Of a stretch of 64,000 bases of DNA, positions 47,020 through 58,814 are shown in pieces. The notes below the pieces were generated by a model that did not search any database, had not been told where the DNA came from, and saw only the letters and a program-made list of their open reading frames with translations. Made by a program: the position numbers and the translations under genes. The stretch's first letter is position 1; every line of letters begins with the position of its first letter. Source of the DNA: Serpula lacrymans var. lacrymans S7.9 (Eukaryota > Basidiomycota > Agaricomycetes > Boletales > Serpulaceae); contig NW_006763294.1 of the NCBI RefSeq assembly GCF_000218685.1, forward strand, positions 2,287,519 through 2,351,518. The letters run 5' to 3'.

Positions 47020-48431
47020 ATGACCTCAGTAACCGATTCAGTGATATTCAGGAACATTTTCTCCAGTCCTGAATCCTCAGCGATATGGTCAGATACCACT
47101 CGCACATCCTATTACCTTCTTTTCGAATCGTCTCTTGCAATCGCACAAGCCAGACTCCATATTATCTCACAGAAAGCTGCAGATGAGATCGTGAAATTTT
47201 GCCGGGTTCAGAATATTGATTTCGAAGAGCTGAGAATACAGACCGAACAGATAGGATATCCCGTGCTAGGTGTCGTCAAGCAGATTGTGCACAATGTAAA
47301 CGCAATTGAGCCTAGTCTTGGGGAATGGGTTCATTGGGGCGCCACGACACAGGTACGTTCTATAGGCCTCATATCGTTTAGTAAACTACCCCTAGACACT
47401 GGTAATAGGACGTCACAGACACGGCCACAGTTCTGCAGCTTCGTGACACCCTCAACCTAGTATCTGAAGCATTGGACAAAATCTGTGATAGTCTACGCCT
47501 CTTGTGTGAAACACACAAAGCCACCCCGATGGCTGCTCGCAGTAATCTGCAGCAAGCAGTACCCATCACTTTCGGTTTCAAACTCGCACGGTTGTTGTCT
47601 ACGTTCTACCGCCATCGACAGCGTCTTGCAGAAATCCGCACGCGACTGCTCGTGGTCCAGTTTGGTGGAGCAGCTGGAGCATTGGCAACCATTTCAGATG
47701 GTCGTGGTTTGGAATGTCAAGAAGAATTGGCAAAGGAGCTGGGATTGGGAGTACCTGAGATAGCATGGCATACGGAACGTGATCGCATCGCAGAAGTTGG
47801 CGGATACTTCGCGCTGCTCACAGGGACGTGTTCGAAGTTCGCCTTCGATGTCAAGCTCATGATGCAAACGGAGGTAGGAGAGGTCTCTGAACCGTACTAC
47901 CCACACAGGGGTTCATCTTCGACGATGCCCCAGAAGAGAAACCCAATCTCATGCGCCTATATCACGGCCATGTCAGCCACTGTTCGTCAGCTGTCTACCG
48001 CTTTATATGAGGCCATGGTCGAAGACCACGAGAGGTCAACCGGGCCTTGGGAGATCGAATGGATCGCCCTTCCACAAATTTGCACACTGACCCATGCAAC
48101 ACTGGTAAAGACAGCCGAATTGATTGCCGGACTTGAGGTTCATCCTCCAGCTATGAAGAAAAATCTCGAGATCACCAAAGGCGCTATAGTATCTGAAGCT
48201 GTGATGATGGGTCTCGGGCCAAGCCTTGGGAGACAGGTTGCACACGATCTGGTGTACGATATATGCAGGCAAAGCGCACGACGGGACGTACCTCTGATTG
48301 ATCTTCTATTACAAGATGACAAAATCAAGCACAGTGGTTTAACGCGCTCTCTGCTAGAAAGCTTATGTGACCCTGAAAATTACCTGGGATTGTCAACCAA
48401 AATGGTGGAACGCGTATTGAATAGGTCTTGA
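47020..48431 (+). CDS. Fumarase/aspartase-superfamily lyase, PcaB-like
   Basis: Two exons (47020-47352, 47409-48431), about 451 residues. The superfamily signature loop GSSSTMPQKRNP lies near 47910; its serine is the catalytic base region. The first conserved block is WVHWGATTQ joined to DVTDTATVLQLRD, and the second is QFGGAAGALAT. The segment DHERSTGPWEIEWIALPQI resembles bacterial 3-carboxy-cis,cis-muconate cycloisomerase (PcaB) more than adenylosuccinate lyase or argininosuccinate lyase. Fungal beta-ketoadipate pathways normally use an unrelated propeller enzyme for this step, so the substrate is not certain. No disruption is seen. Confidence 0.8.
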
Positions 48432-48636
48432 AGTCCATTCACTTGAAATATTTCACGACAGTCTTCAGTACCCCAAGTTTCAAAGCTTAAATCCATCTAT
48501 ATAGCACCCAAAATATATCATCTCGATCGATGAGTTTCCAGGCCTGTGTTTACGCATAGAGCATCTATCTGGTATCCACAACTTGAACTTGTAACACTAT
48601 TAAGCTGTTCATGAATGTACAATCCGTCCTCTACGA

Positions 48637-51560
48637 TCAACCGTTGTACCGGGTATAGATGAATATTAATATGCCAAGGAAGACGACTGAGCCAGAGCTG
48701 AACATCTCCCCAAAGTCACTCCAGAAGGAATTGACTTGGAAAGCAGGTCTGGGAGGAGGCTTGATTGAAACTGTGACTTTGTGAGTCTTTCCCGGCTTGA
48801 AGTCATGGGGGACGATATACAGCGTTTGTCGGGCCGGGTCATAAAAGTATTTGTCCTCGGGCTCCAGTCCCTCGACCAGAAGTTTCCTTCCGTGAGTGAG
48901 CAGGGAAGGAACATAAATTTCTGTCTCTCGAGCGTTGACAGCAGGGTGATCCGAGAGCGGGGGGCGTGAGACCGATGCATTACTCTGGGAGTTGCCTTTT
49001 GTGCCCTTACTAAAGTTTTGATCGGATGTATCAGGGACAGCCCACTCATATGTGAATACTCCTGTGGTCATCTCGTAACTGAAACCAATTGGTATACCTG
49101 CAGTCTTTGCAGGGTAGGGACGCACTACGGAGGGCAAAATTCGCGCTCCGTTATCCAGCGTGAAAGATGTCTGATCAAAATCCAATAATATCGGAGGCAT
49201 GGCACGGCGACGGCTGAACCACGAGAAGTTTTCGCCATTCCAGTCATCACCCTTCTCATCGTCGTTGTCAGGATTATAATTCCATAGGCTAGAAAAGCAT
49301 CAGCCATGCACGGTGTATTGACATGCAGGTGGTTTAACATACGTAAAGCCCACTAGAGCCTGCTCTAGTCCTGTCATCATCGCGTCCATCATACGTGCTT
49401 GCCACTTGAAGTCGTCATCCATAAATGCCTCTTTGTGACTAAAGAATGTAAGACTTAGTGCACTGGTTTAGAACCATGTAATCAAAAAAGTCCTACTTCA
49501 TATCCATGGGTATGCCACACTCTCCGATTAGGACAGGCTTTTCTCCTAGTGCCTTGTACCCGGCTTCTACTATGTTGCGTAATTGCAATGAAAAGTTGTC
49601 TCGAGCACCTTGCTGGCCCCAATAAAATGCCTTCAAGGGAAACATACCCTATAAAGCGAGGGAAAATCTCAAACAAAACGTTCGATGTAGCTGATAATTC
49701 CATACCCTGGATAAACCTTGAACATTGACCGTAAAGTCCCCGAAGGCTTTTGCAAATAAGGCGTTCAGGTCATACCTATCATATCGACATTAGAATCGGA
49801 ATATCTGATAGCGTGTTTCGCTCACCAATGAGGTGAAAAGACCATGTTCGGTAATTGGCGCTCAGGTGTCCATGAAGAGGGACAAAACTAGACGAAAATC
49901 TTAGAGTGCCTTCCTGAAATTGGAAATCAACTTACTTCGTTTGGTATAGGCTCAACGAACAGTATCTTATCATTAGGAGAAACACTTCTGACACGATCCG
50001 CCCATCTTCTGAGAAACGGGTAGTAGAAATCGGTATACCAATCAACCTGTGGTTGTCAACATGCAATCTCTGTAATCACTAAGAAGTATGTTACCTTGCG
50101 ACCCGTCATTGGATCTTTGACGAAGTAGTTTTCTCGCAGCACCACACCTTCATTCTTGTCGAGGTCCCAGCCCCAAACGGTGTGCATTTCCCAAACACAT
50201 TTGCCTTGTGTAGGGCCATCTGTGCGCCATGCCTTCCTGCTAGCCGAATTCAAGACAGTGTTAGACGTCAGGCGAGTGGGCATAGGAAAGGAGCGCGTCC
50301 AGTGGCCAATCTCTGTAGGATAACCCGACCCGAGCATAAAAGACTGGAATGCAGAAGCTATGGATTGACATGGGCGGGCATATGAGCAACGAGTAGAAAT
50401 AAAGCTGGAGTACTTACGAACGTGGGATAGATGCAAATCTGTATTATAATCGAAAGCATACAGCGAAGGGAGGTCTATGTACCCTCGATGAGGTTCATTC
50501 ATAATCTTTCACAGCGCATATTAGCTATGAAACGAAACGAAAAAAAAGGATTGTAGCACCTCAAACCCAAGTACACCATCTAGATCCCCTAGTCTCTGCG
50601 CAACAACCGTGTACATATCTAGAAATGCATCTTGGAGGTACTGCTGAACAGATTTTAACTGCCCGTCTGGAGCCTGGATTTTCAACTTGGGTGCAAAGGT
50701 ATCACCTGCCCAGAAACAAGTGCTATAATCGTGCATGAGCAAGGTCCATTTCTTCTAAACATTGTGAACCTACGCCATGGTCGCAGCTGCCAATTTCTGG
50801 TATCCACAAGGCCAAATCCCGCGTTCTGCCTCGACGTGTCCACCACCTTTCACCCCCAACAACCACGCAGCACCGGATTCCTCCAAAGCGTGAAGGTCGA
50901 AGCCAATGGATTCAAGAGTCCATGCTGGAGCCCCTGAACCGCCCGAATACCTGGACCATACGTCTTGATGAACAACAATGAAAGCAGACATCCCGTATCG
51001 AGGAAGAAGTGACAAGAGCTCATGAATGTAAGTGAGATATCCGTGATCGTACAATCCCCTGCATATGAACAATTAAAGAGGAGTAGACACGCGTATAAAT
51101 TATCAACGTACGGTCCTGCGTGTTCAACTGCCTCCCAAGTCACGAGAAACCGAACTTACAATGCAAAGATCAGTTTGACAAGTAGAAGCAAGGAAATGCA
51201 TAAGCTTACTAAATGTGAGCCCCCATCTCCTCAGTCGAGAGAAATGCTCGTGTGCTTCTTTGATTGGAAATGGACGTCCCACGAAAGTCACTGTATCGTG
51301 ATTGGCAGGGAATGTACCATTGTCGTGGTTGGCGGGGCTTTTGCGAGGGCATCGTAAGTTTCATATACGAATGACATATGATGATTGATACATACGCTTT
51401 ACTAGAGCCCGACACATTGACACCTCTCAAGCTGCACACTCTACCGTAACTATCCAGGAAATGTCTACCATGTGTCTTTAGCTTCCCTCCCGTGCCAGTT
51501 GCAGACCAATCGTGCGCAAAAGAAGCTGCAGACCCAGGGCAGTACGAGGGTTCGCACGAC
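48637..51560 (-). CDS. GH5 glycosidase of the sterylglucosidase/glucocerebrosidase (EGCrP/Sgl1) type
   Basis: Reading left from about 51560: DSYGRVCSLRGVNVSG, PFPIKEAHEHFSRLRRWG, FIRFLVTWEAVEHAGPG, VHQDVWSRYSGGSGAP (an insert-bearing loop), FEIMNEPHRG near 50500 (acid/base glutamate), VWEMHTVWGWD, VEPIPNEFCPSSW and IGECGIPMD near 49520 (nucleophile glutamate). A C-terminal beta-domain (ETEIYVPSLLTHGRKLLVEG) ends in a hydrophobic helix (GSVVFLGILIFIYTRY) and stop at 48637. In Cryptococcus, related GH5 enzymes hydrolyse glucosylceramide or ergosteryl glucoside. The C-terminal helix suggests membrane anchoring. About a dozen introns are needed. The start codon is not certain; the frame is open up to a probable acceptor near 51568. 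Confidence 0.85.
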
Positions 51561-51599
51561 GGATGAATAACTGGCTAAAAACATTGTGTAGTGTCAAAT

Positions 51600-53127
51600 G
51601 CATGAGCGTAAGGATAAATTCAAGCAACTGAATACACAAACGTGTGAGACCTCGTCACTAACATCACTAGAGGAAGTCTCCGCTTGTAAAGGCCTGTTTA
51701 CCACGTCTCTGGTTGATCCATCTCCAACAAACACGAATGAAGCTTCTGAACCTGAAGGACTGAGCATTCTAGGAACTCGTTGCTCAGACTTCGTTTGGCT
51801 AAAACGTTGGTTATCAGTTGTCGTGTTTACCCAATTTAGTGAGAACGATAAGTACTTGGTGATAATAGGATGCTAGTGGTCACGTTACAGTCTTTTTCAC
51901 TTTGAAAGACGACCTTGATACCTTTAGTGTTATGAAGACAAGCCAGTGGGAGACACGCGCAGTTTCCAGATTCATACTCCGCGGCCTTGAACTTCTAAAT
52001 TTGGTACTTAGGTATAGAGTACTATAGCTATGGGTGTACGACGTACAAAGCGAGAGCGACCTGTGAATGCATCAACTAATCGCTAGTCGTCAACTTCTTA
52101 GAAGAAAGTGTATCGAGGCCTCATCCTGAGTCTCTACAACCTCCTTACTCTATAGTCGCTATATCCAAGCCACGAACTTCAAATACCCCCCCTCCCCCTC
52201 GCGCACACGCACTGAGACTCGGACATACTTTGTGCATGCCCGCTCTGCCTTCCACGGCTCGACTCCTTTACCAACGATTGAGTGTAAGACTTCCTGTGGT
52301 AAACCGATGAGGCATTGTTCCGACCCCACCCGCTCTTCCATATTTTCTTCAAAATCCGATACCTAAAATGTTCCAATGCACCTCTATCTAGTTTCTCATG
52401 GCTACGATTCGCAGAACTGCTCACGTTTCGGGGCGTATAATATCAAGGGCCTGACTTCAGACCCCTCCCAGTCCTACACTATCCCCATCACCCTGGACTG
52501 ACTGACCATTGCGTATCGTTTAATTATACCGTCTAGCCTCTATTCTAGCGTAATTCCAACACTTGTACAAGGACAGGATCTTAATTGTAATATCTACTTA
52601 TACCTCCTTACTCAGAACGCAAAGCACAAAGCACCATGAACGGACTCATCAGAAAGGAGATTTTACGCGGTCGCCACCAGCAAAGTTAAACATTATCTGG
52701 TACCCCGAGTTTGACTGCCTAGCTTTGTTGTGACCGCATCTTTAATCTTGCAATGTTTTTGTACCATGCACGACCATCAAGGTCTAACGATTCAGAATAC
52801 AAAGGCAGCGGTCAACATACGAAAAATCTGGCATGATGAAATACATAGCAAAAGAAGAAACCAAAACACGCCTTAACCCCATCCTCACACCATCTTTCCA
52901 TCTCCCTCTCCCTCTCGCCCTTGAAATCTGCCCATTTATCAATCATTTCACCACCCAACGTCTATCAGCTACGACACGTCCAACAGAAACCCCGAAAAAG
53001 ACCCTAGATCGCTTCTAATACGAAATCGCAAGATGATGATACCTAAAAATCTGAAACCGGGCACACAGGCACCACGAGCCACATCCTGCTCGCCCACCCA
53101 CAATAAGCGGGTACCTTAAAGTGCATT
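51600..53127. other. Gene-poor spacer
   Basis: About 1.5 kb with only short frames on both strands and a C-rich tract near 52183-52205. It lies between the presumed 5' end of the GH5 gene and the 3' end of the NLR gene. It should contain the GH5 promoter, perhaps a short first exon, and the NLR 3' UTR. Nothing else recognised. Confidence 0.5.
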
Positions 53128-55862
53128 TCAGGCATGTCTCTGCCTTTTCCGTAACGGCTCTCCTGGCCCTTCTGTGGTGGAATGGTGATATATGAGAACT
53201 TGCTATGTCACAGCAAAGCTCGGGCTGATATCAGGAACTAACCTTCAAAGACCGGCGGGGTGCGTGAAGCCTTCATCCGTTCCGTCTGTAACTGCTCCTC
53301 GTGACGCGCTTGCTGTAGTGGTAGGGGTTTTAGGGACACGAAAATTAAAGAAGTAAAGTTCACATACTCGCTATCGATCGAGCGTATCACGTGTATGACA
53401 TTGAACCAACGTTCATGAGGTCAGGATGAAACGAGCTACATACCCACTAGAAGTAAAGATGATTAGCAGTTCAAAAGTAGTTCAGATCGGTGTGTGTACT
53501 TACTTTCTGCAAAGAACGTGAAGGATAATGTATATATTAGTGCTGAACGTAGAAAGACTATAAAGCAAGCTGATTTCGTACAATCTACATATTTCCGGTC
53601 GTAGTGCGCAAAATGAATATGTTCGTAACTTTTGACGAAACGTAATGGGAAACAACAAAACATACAATCTGCGGTGCGAGGAAGTTGGTAAAAATGCTTT
53701 CGCACAATGTAAGGAATATTCCTAACCATCTTTAAGTTCAGGTTCACCGTTCACATGTAGTCAGTATTGGCTGTACGGCACGGATACTGTATGCAAGATG
53801 GGAAACTTGTGAATGAAACAGGTCCGCTGACAAGAAAAATATGCACTTACACTAGAAGATAACACACACATTGCGGGTCTTCTGATGACATGAATACAGA
53901 AGTAATGATTAGTATGCAGTCAGGAGACGACCACCAGCTTACATCCTGGAGATCGAGCAAAAATGCGACCTGTGAGTGGAAAGAGAATTTGCTAATATAA
54001 GAAGAAAGCAGCGTACATCCTGAGGTCATCAAAAGAGCAGAAGAATATATAAAAGGCTTTAGGGAGAGCCAAAGCACAACATATAAGGCAACGAAGTGAC
54101 GTACACCCTGAGAATATCAAGGTGGGCACGACAATGAGTGCGAGGTCTGGCTAAATAAGATCGAGGGCGACGTACATACTGTGAATGTCAAGGAAGGCAT
54201 GACAGTCAATGCCAATTCTGGCTAAAATAAGATCGAGAGCGACGCACAGGCTGAGAATGTCAAAGAGGGCATGACAGTCAGTGCCAAGTCTGGCTAAATA
54301 AGATCGAGAGTGACATACTCCCTAGGAACATTAAGGAGGGCATGACAGTCAGTGCCAAATCTGCTGGCTAAATAAAATCGAGAGCGACGTACTCCCTAGG
54401 AACATTAAGGAGGACATGACAGTCAGTGCCAAATCTGCCTGAATAAGATCGAGAGCGACGTACAGGCTGAGAATGTCAAGGAGGGCATAACAGTCAGTGC
54501 CAAATCTAGCTGAATAAGATCGAGAGCGACGGACTTGCTGAGAATGTCAAGGAGGGCATGACAGTCAGTGCCAAGTCTGGCTAAATAAGGTCGAGAGCGA
54601 CGTACAAACTGTGAATGTCAAGGAGGGCATGACAGTCAGTGCCAAATCTGCCTGAATAAGGTCGAGAGCGACGTACAAACTGAGAATGTCAACAAGGGCA
54701 TAGCAGTCAGTGCCAAATCTGCCTGAATAAGATCGAGAGCAACATACTCCCTGAGAATGTCAAGGAGGGCATGATAGTCAGTGCCAAATCTAGCTGAATA
54801 AAATCGAGAGGGACGTACAAACTGAGAATGTCAGGGAGGGCATGGCAGTCAGTGCCAAGTCTGGCTAAATAAGTTTGAGAGCGACGTACTTCCTGAGAAG
54901 GCCACCATGAAATCGTGGAGCGGTTAGCGGACAGTGTTCAAGTGTATTCAACAAAGATCATCACAATGTCAGTGGCAACCCTTGCATAAAGTGGAGAATG
55001 GCTACACACAGGCTATTGATAACGCATAGTAGGGCAGCAATGGTGAGCCACCTGGAAAATTTCCAGTGGAAGAATATTGGGCACATACAAGATTGTGAAA
55101 CTGTCGAAGCATAATGCCATGATCAGAAAATTCAGCAAGAAATCCAGCGTATATAAACACTTACGTTCTAAAGGGTAGAAAGCACATAAAGCCTCAGTAG
55201 AAAGCCTTACAGGAAGAATTCATTTCTTGAGTAACGCACACACTGAAACATGGAATTTCGAAACAGCAATATTTTTGATAACCGTGCAAAAGCAGATCAG
55301 AAGGTAATATGATTAGATGACTGGACAACGCACAAACTGACTCAGTAGACTCATTAGTGTTCCGCCTTTGAGATATTTGCTATGCAGATAGTACTATGTT
55401 ACTTACGTCCTGTTTGCGCAGTCATCTCCTTATAACATGTGTGTATATTGAAAATGACATACTTTCTGTGTATAGTGGATGTACATCAGCTCAGTTTCAA
55501 CGCCCTTGTTTTCAATTGACTCACTATCTGCCGAGCCAATGCACCAATAAAAATGTTGGGTCAATAATCATCTATCGCAAAATATTACCACCCACATACT
55601 AGCCACATGCCGGAGTCAAACAAAGTGGGATATCAGCATCCTCTAATGTAAGGTATAATATACGCACATTCTGAAGTGTTGTGGGTTGGGGAAAAAGATT
55701 CTCAGTGCTTCGTCATCATGAATCAGAAACAATTTCGTACTTTTGCATTCTCAATCATGTTACTGAGACTCCCTAGAGCCAAACATGAATTCTGGCGGCG
55801 TCGCAACAAGTCCTGCACCGGATTTGCGTTAGATGCATTTCACACAAGTGTTCTAACTTACC
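53128..55862 (-). other. Microexon tail: about 28 exons of 3 nt between canonical splice sites
   Basis: On the minus strand, single codons sit between an acceptor (YAG) and a donor (GTRNGT or close). Before the array: AAT 55668, TAT 55596, ATA 55525, AAA 55463, GAC 55407, TTT 55334, TGT 55240, AAC 55165, a 12-nt exon 55089-55100, and tentatively CCT 55010 (leftmost coordinates given). In the array: GAA 54890 to GGT 54105, twelve codons. After it: GAT 54017, GAT 53943, then ATT 53666, ATT 53582, AAA 53504, TGG 53444 and CGA 53368. Introns between them are 53-117 nt, mostly 55-75. Every one keeps phase 0. The stretch 53670-53942 is not resolved; it could hold a 12-nt exon and one or two longer ones. 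Microexons outside the array do not share sequence with it, only the layout. Confidence 0.65.
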
Positions 55863-57645
55863 TCAATCCGTGTCTGTAATTCTGAGCAGCGGGTTGGTAG
55901 CCCATATCGGATGGCAGTATGTATCCAAGAAGTGAATACATTGCTACTTGTGGCGAAGTTGGTTAGAGAAATGCTCAGTAAAACAGAGAAAGATGACTCG
56001 GAATGGTAATTCTCCCAACCATCAACAGCCTTTTGGAGATGGTCCAGACAGTTCTGGAATGCATACCGCAAGGGCGCATTTGTAAACCAAAAGAGGTCCC
56101 CGTTTCTCTGCATGATATTCAGGCAACATATTGCAATGGAAGCATGACAATGAGAGGGGTTAGTGAAATAGACACCCGAGCGTGATTCTGTCATTAGAAA
56201 ATCTCGGAGCGATATGTGGGTTAGGTGCACCGGACTGTCGTCGGCTTCGGGAATAAGGAGAATGGACTGAATTCCGAGAAAGGACCTGACAAGGTTTCGT
56301 GGCGGTACATCCATCAGGAGAGCAAGGTCTTGGATGGACAGCGGGTATTCAAGACATAACAGGAATCCCATTGCCCACATGAGGTCAACCACAGTTCCAG
56401 GTGCAACTTCCGAAAATAAAGCCTTGGAGAAAACTTGCTTATACAGAGGATCCAGGCCATGTGCCTCCAAGGCATCTAGAAGTCGTTGGTTCGCCATCCC
56501 CCCCGCTTGCTGAACAAAGTTGACGAATGTCGATGCATAGATATAGGACCCATTAGCTTTATGGACCAGGGTGTTAAGGACGTCCCAAGAAGGCCAAGGC
56601 TCTGATACACAATCCGCAACCATGAGTAGGCGATTGGCGGCATATATATTGGCAAATTCAGACTCAAAGAACATGTGAATGTCCGCTCCAGTGTTGTAAT
56701 GCTGCAGCTTCAGCTGAAGGGAGACCTCCTTGGCATCTATGGTTTCAAGTTTTAACCGAAGATGTTCTTCGACTCTACTTGTGATGAATAATCGAAACGG
56801 GACCCGGTCTCCCTTGGACCTGCATGCCTCAATGACAGCGTCGATAAACTTATCCATTGATTCTCCGTCCCCAATTTCACACTCGTCGAGGGCATCAATA
56901 ACTATCACCATGGGTTTTTGTACGACACCGTTCTGCGTGGATGTTGAGCGTGCATGGGAAAGCATGGGGGCCATGATCAATTTATCAAATTGATAGCTGA
57001 GTGAAGTATCCCGATGAGTGAGAAAGGGCTCTTCAACGAGGGCATTTTCTATCAGCGGCTTGATGGTTTTGATACAGGTCGACAGCTGAAAAGTCAGAGT
57101 AGGAATTAAATGGGATATATTATCCCGGTTTCCTGTTCCCCGAAAGAAGAAAAAACTGGCGGCAAGCCTCCGTTCCCTAGCACACCACTCTGCTACGCTC
57201 TGCGCTATGGTCGACTTCCCAAAGCCAGCCGGGCCATTAAGCCAGCATATTGGGATAGCACCATCTACCCATGTTTTGATGTCGTTTAAGACACATTCTC
57301 GAGTGCCTACCAAGCATCGAGCCCGTTTACCTGAGCGGTCTTCGTACGAAGCACGAACCGGCTGTAGCAGGTCGTATAAGCGTTGAGGAGCTAATTACGA
57401 AGATTGAACTCGTGGTCATAAACAGATAAATCCCACGCACGGCCAGAAGCAAAACTATTGTTGATATTGAATCTCAGTCCCGAATTTCCAGAAGTATCGA
57501 TGAATGTGCCATATGGAATGTGGGTGTTGTTGGCCCCAGTAAATATGCCTGGACCAATAGTGGGCGGTAGAGAGGCATGGCCATTGGGATGGTTAGGACC
57601 TTCGCCGTCATTGGAAGCTGTAACTGCGGCTTGTGTTGATGACAC
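53128..57645 (-). CDS. NACHT-domain NLR-like protein with a C-terminal microexon tail
   Basis: Proposed model from ATG 57645 (MSSTQAAVTASNDGEG). Exon 1 ends at 57441; a 50-nt intron (57391-57440) joins it in frame to the NACHT exon 55862-57390. That exon carries a CLVGTRECVLNDIKTWVDG linker, Walker A ICWLNGPAGFGKSTIAQ near 57215, Walker B VMVIVIDALDEC-type segment near 56890, a sensor-like LFITSRVEEHL near 56750 and a helical region to TRIE. Fungal NACHT proteins of this kind act in non-self recognition and cell death. The donor GTAAGT at 55861 leads to a 24-codon exon (55741-55812) and then to the microexon tail described separately, ending in exons 53243-53312 and 53128-53171. Total about 675 residues. 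The NACHT part is secure; the start (another ATG lies at 57731) and the tail are model-based. Confidence 0.75.
54105..54892 (-). repeat. Tandem array of 71-bp units (68-nt intron plus one codon)
   Basis: Eleven tandem units of 71-74 bp. On the minus strand each begins GTACGTCGCTCTCGATCTTA (variants GTATGT, GTGCGT, GTCCGT) and ends GACATTCTCAG or GTTCCTAG, followed by one codon. In transcript order the codons are GAA, TTT, GGA, TTT, TTT, CAA, CCT, GGA, GGA, CCT, TAT, GGT. Intron parts are nearly identical to each other. A diverged relative of the unit continues to about 54017. Confidence 0.9.
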
Positions 57646-57731
57646 TTACCAGGAGAGGACATTGGAGCTGAGAGAGGGAGGCAATGAAGCGGGGAGAGAA
57701 GTGTGGGTTGGCTTGGAGTGGACATGGGCAT

Positions 57732-58556
57732 AAATAGTGCATTGATGATGGTAGAAATGGGCGCTCAAAGAAGTCGATGATAGTGCATGCACACACGAAG
57801 GAATAGAATAAGACTGGAAATCGAAGAACGTCAAGTCGAACATGATAAAGGTCACTTTCATATGGACATGTCCGGAGGGTTTCATGGTTTACTTGAAGCG
57901 AAATCATAATAAGTATCAACAAAACGAAATGAGTGTAGTCAATATCCATATTCGTTCCTTACCATATTTAGATATCGACCATTGTGGGGGATTGTGAATC
58001 GAGGCGATCATGGTATCCACTCGCAATGCTCCTGTCATCAATGAACCACGTTCCAAGCCGTTATCATTGCATTACCAAAGTTCGCCACTCATCACTACAA
58101 ATATTGAACCATACTATCGTCGGACACCGGATGCAACCGGTAAGAGACATGCACTCGGGCCTCCAGAGGCTCAACAATCACCGTACAGGTAGCTAGAAAT
58201 TTGTCAGATGTAGAATAGAGTAGAGAGAATATAACTGTGAACGAATTTAGTGAATAGCTTATCTGTAGCAACAACGACAGACCTGACACTACGCTCTTGA
58301 ACCCCAGAAGTGTGAATTTTGAGGGAAAGATGGCCAGATTTGACCAGATCTCGTTCTGGGAATATTGCAATATCTTTCTAGAAAACGTCAATAGGTAGGC
58401 CCCTACAATGCCAGATACTTACTGAGCTGATTGGGGCCTCAAAGCCTCTGGAGAAACAAAAACAATGATGAAGTCATGACTAAGCGACCAAAACAAGCAA
58501 TCACGCACCAAGATAATCAATCAAAGACCGCTAGCTCTGCTTCAGTACGTACCTAA
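57732..58556. other. Intergenic region upstream of the NLR gene
   Basis: About 820 bp between the possible NLR starts and the end of the inverted transposon copy. Several open frames on both strands have no recognisable product. Presumably the NLR promoter. Confidence 0.45.
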
Positions 58557-58563
58557 TCTCGAA

Positions 58564-58621
58564 CCAGACGTTTTGGGAAGGCGCGGGATAAGCCGCGCTG
58601 AGAGGTTCCCAAAACGTCTGG
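58564..58621. repeat. Nested hairpin within the TIR
   Basis: Perfect 16-bp arms CCAGACGTTTTGGGAA (58564-58579) and TTCCCAAAACGTCTGG (58606-58621) enclose a loop that itself has a 6-bp stem GCGCGG (58581) / CCGCGC (58593). The same structure is present, less perfect, at both ends of the first element. Confidence 0.92.
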
Positions 58622-58814
58622 AGACTTTCGTCTTAGGACGAGTGCATCGAGTCACAGTGTCACAGACACTCGACTCTTTCAGGCAACTGATTGCCGCTTT
58701 TAGACTAAGATTATCATGATGTAATTATGCTTAGTAGTACAGAAATCAGAAAATATTGACGAGTCCCATATTCAATGATCATTCAATTATTCGTCACTCT
58801 CCATGCTTCATTAA

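Noticed and set aside
51598..51876. 92-codon plus-strand frame
   Set aside because: No recognisable motif and no splicing partners; overlaps the presumed 5' region of the minus-strand GH5 gene.
53881..53945. 27-nt exon VAFLLDLQD before the unresolved part of the tail
   Set aside because: The frame is open and borders are usable, but a GAT microexon at 53943 with a 71-nt intron fits the spacing of the neighbouring units better. Left unresolved.
54105..54892. CRISPR-like array
   Set aside because: Regular spacing suggested direct repeats with spacers, but nearly the whole 71-bp unit is repeated and only three bases vary, in a eukaryotic gene context with splice signals at each boundary.
54105..54892. 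Coding tandem protein repeat
   Set aside because: The 71-bp period is not a multiple of three and both strands contain stops in all frames across the array, so it cannot be a continuous repeat protein.
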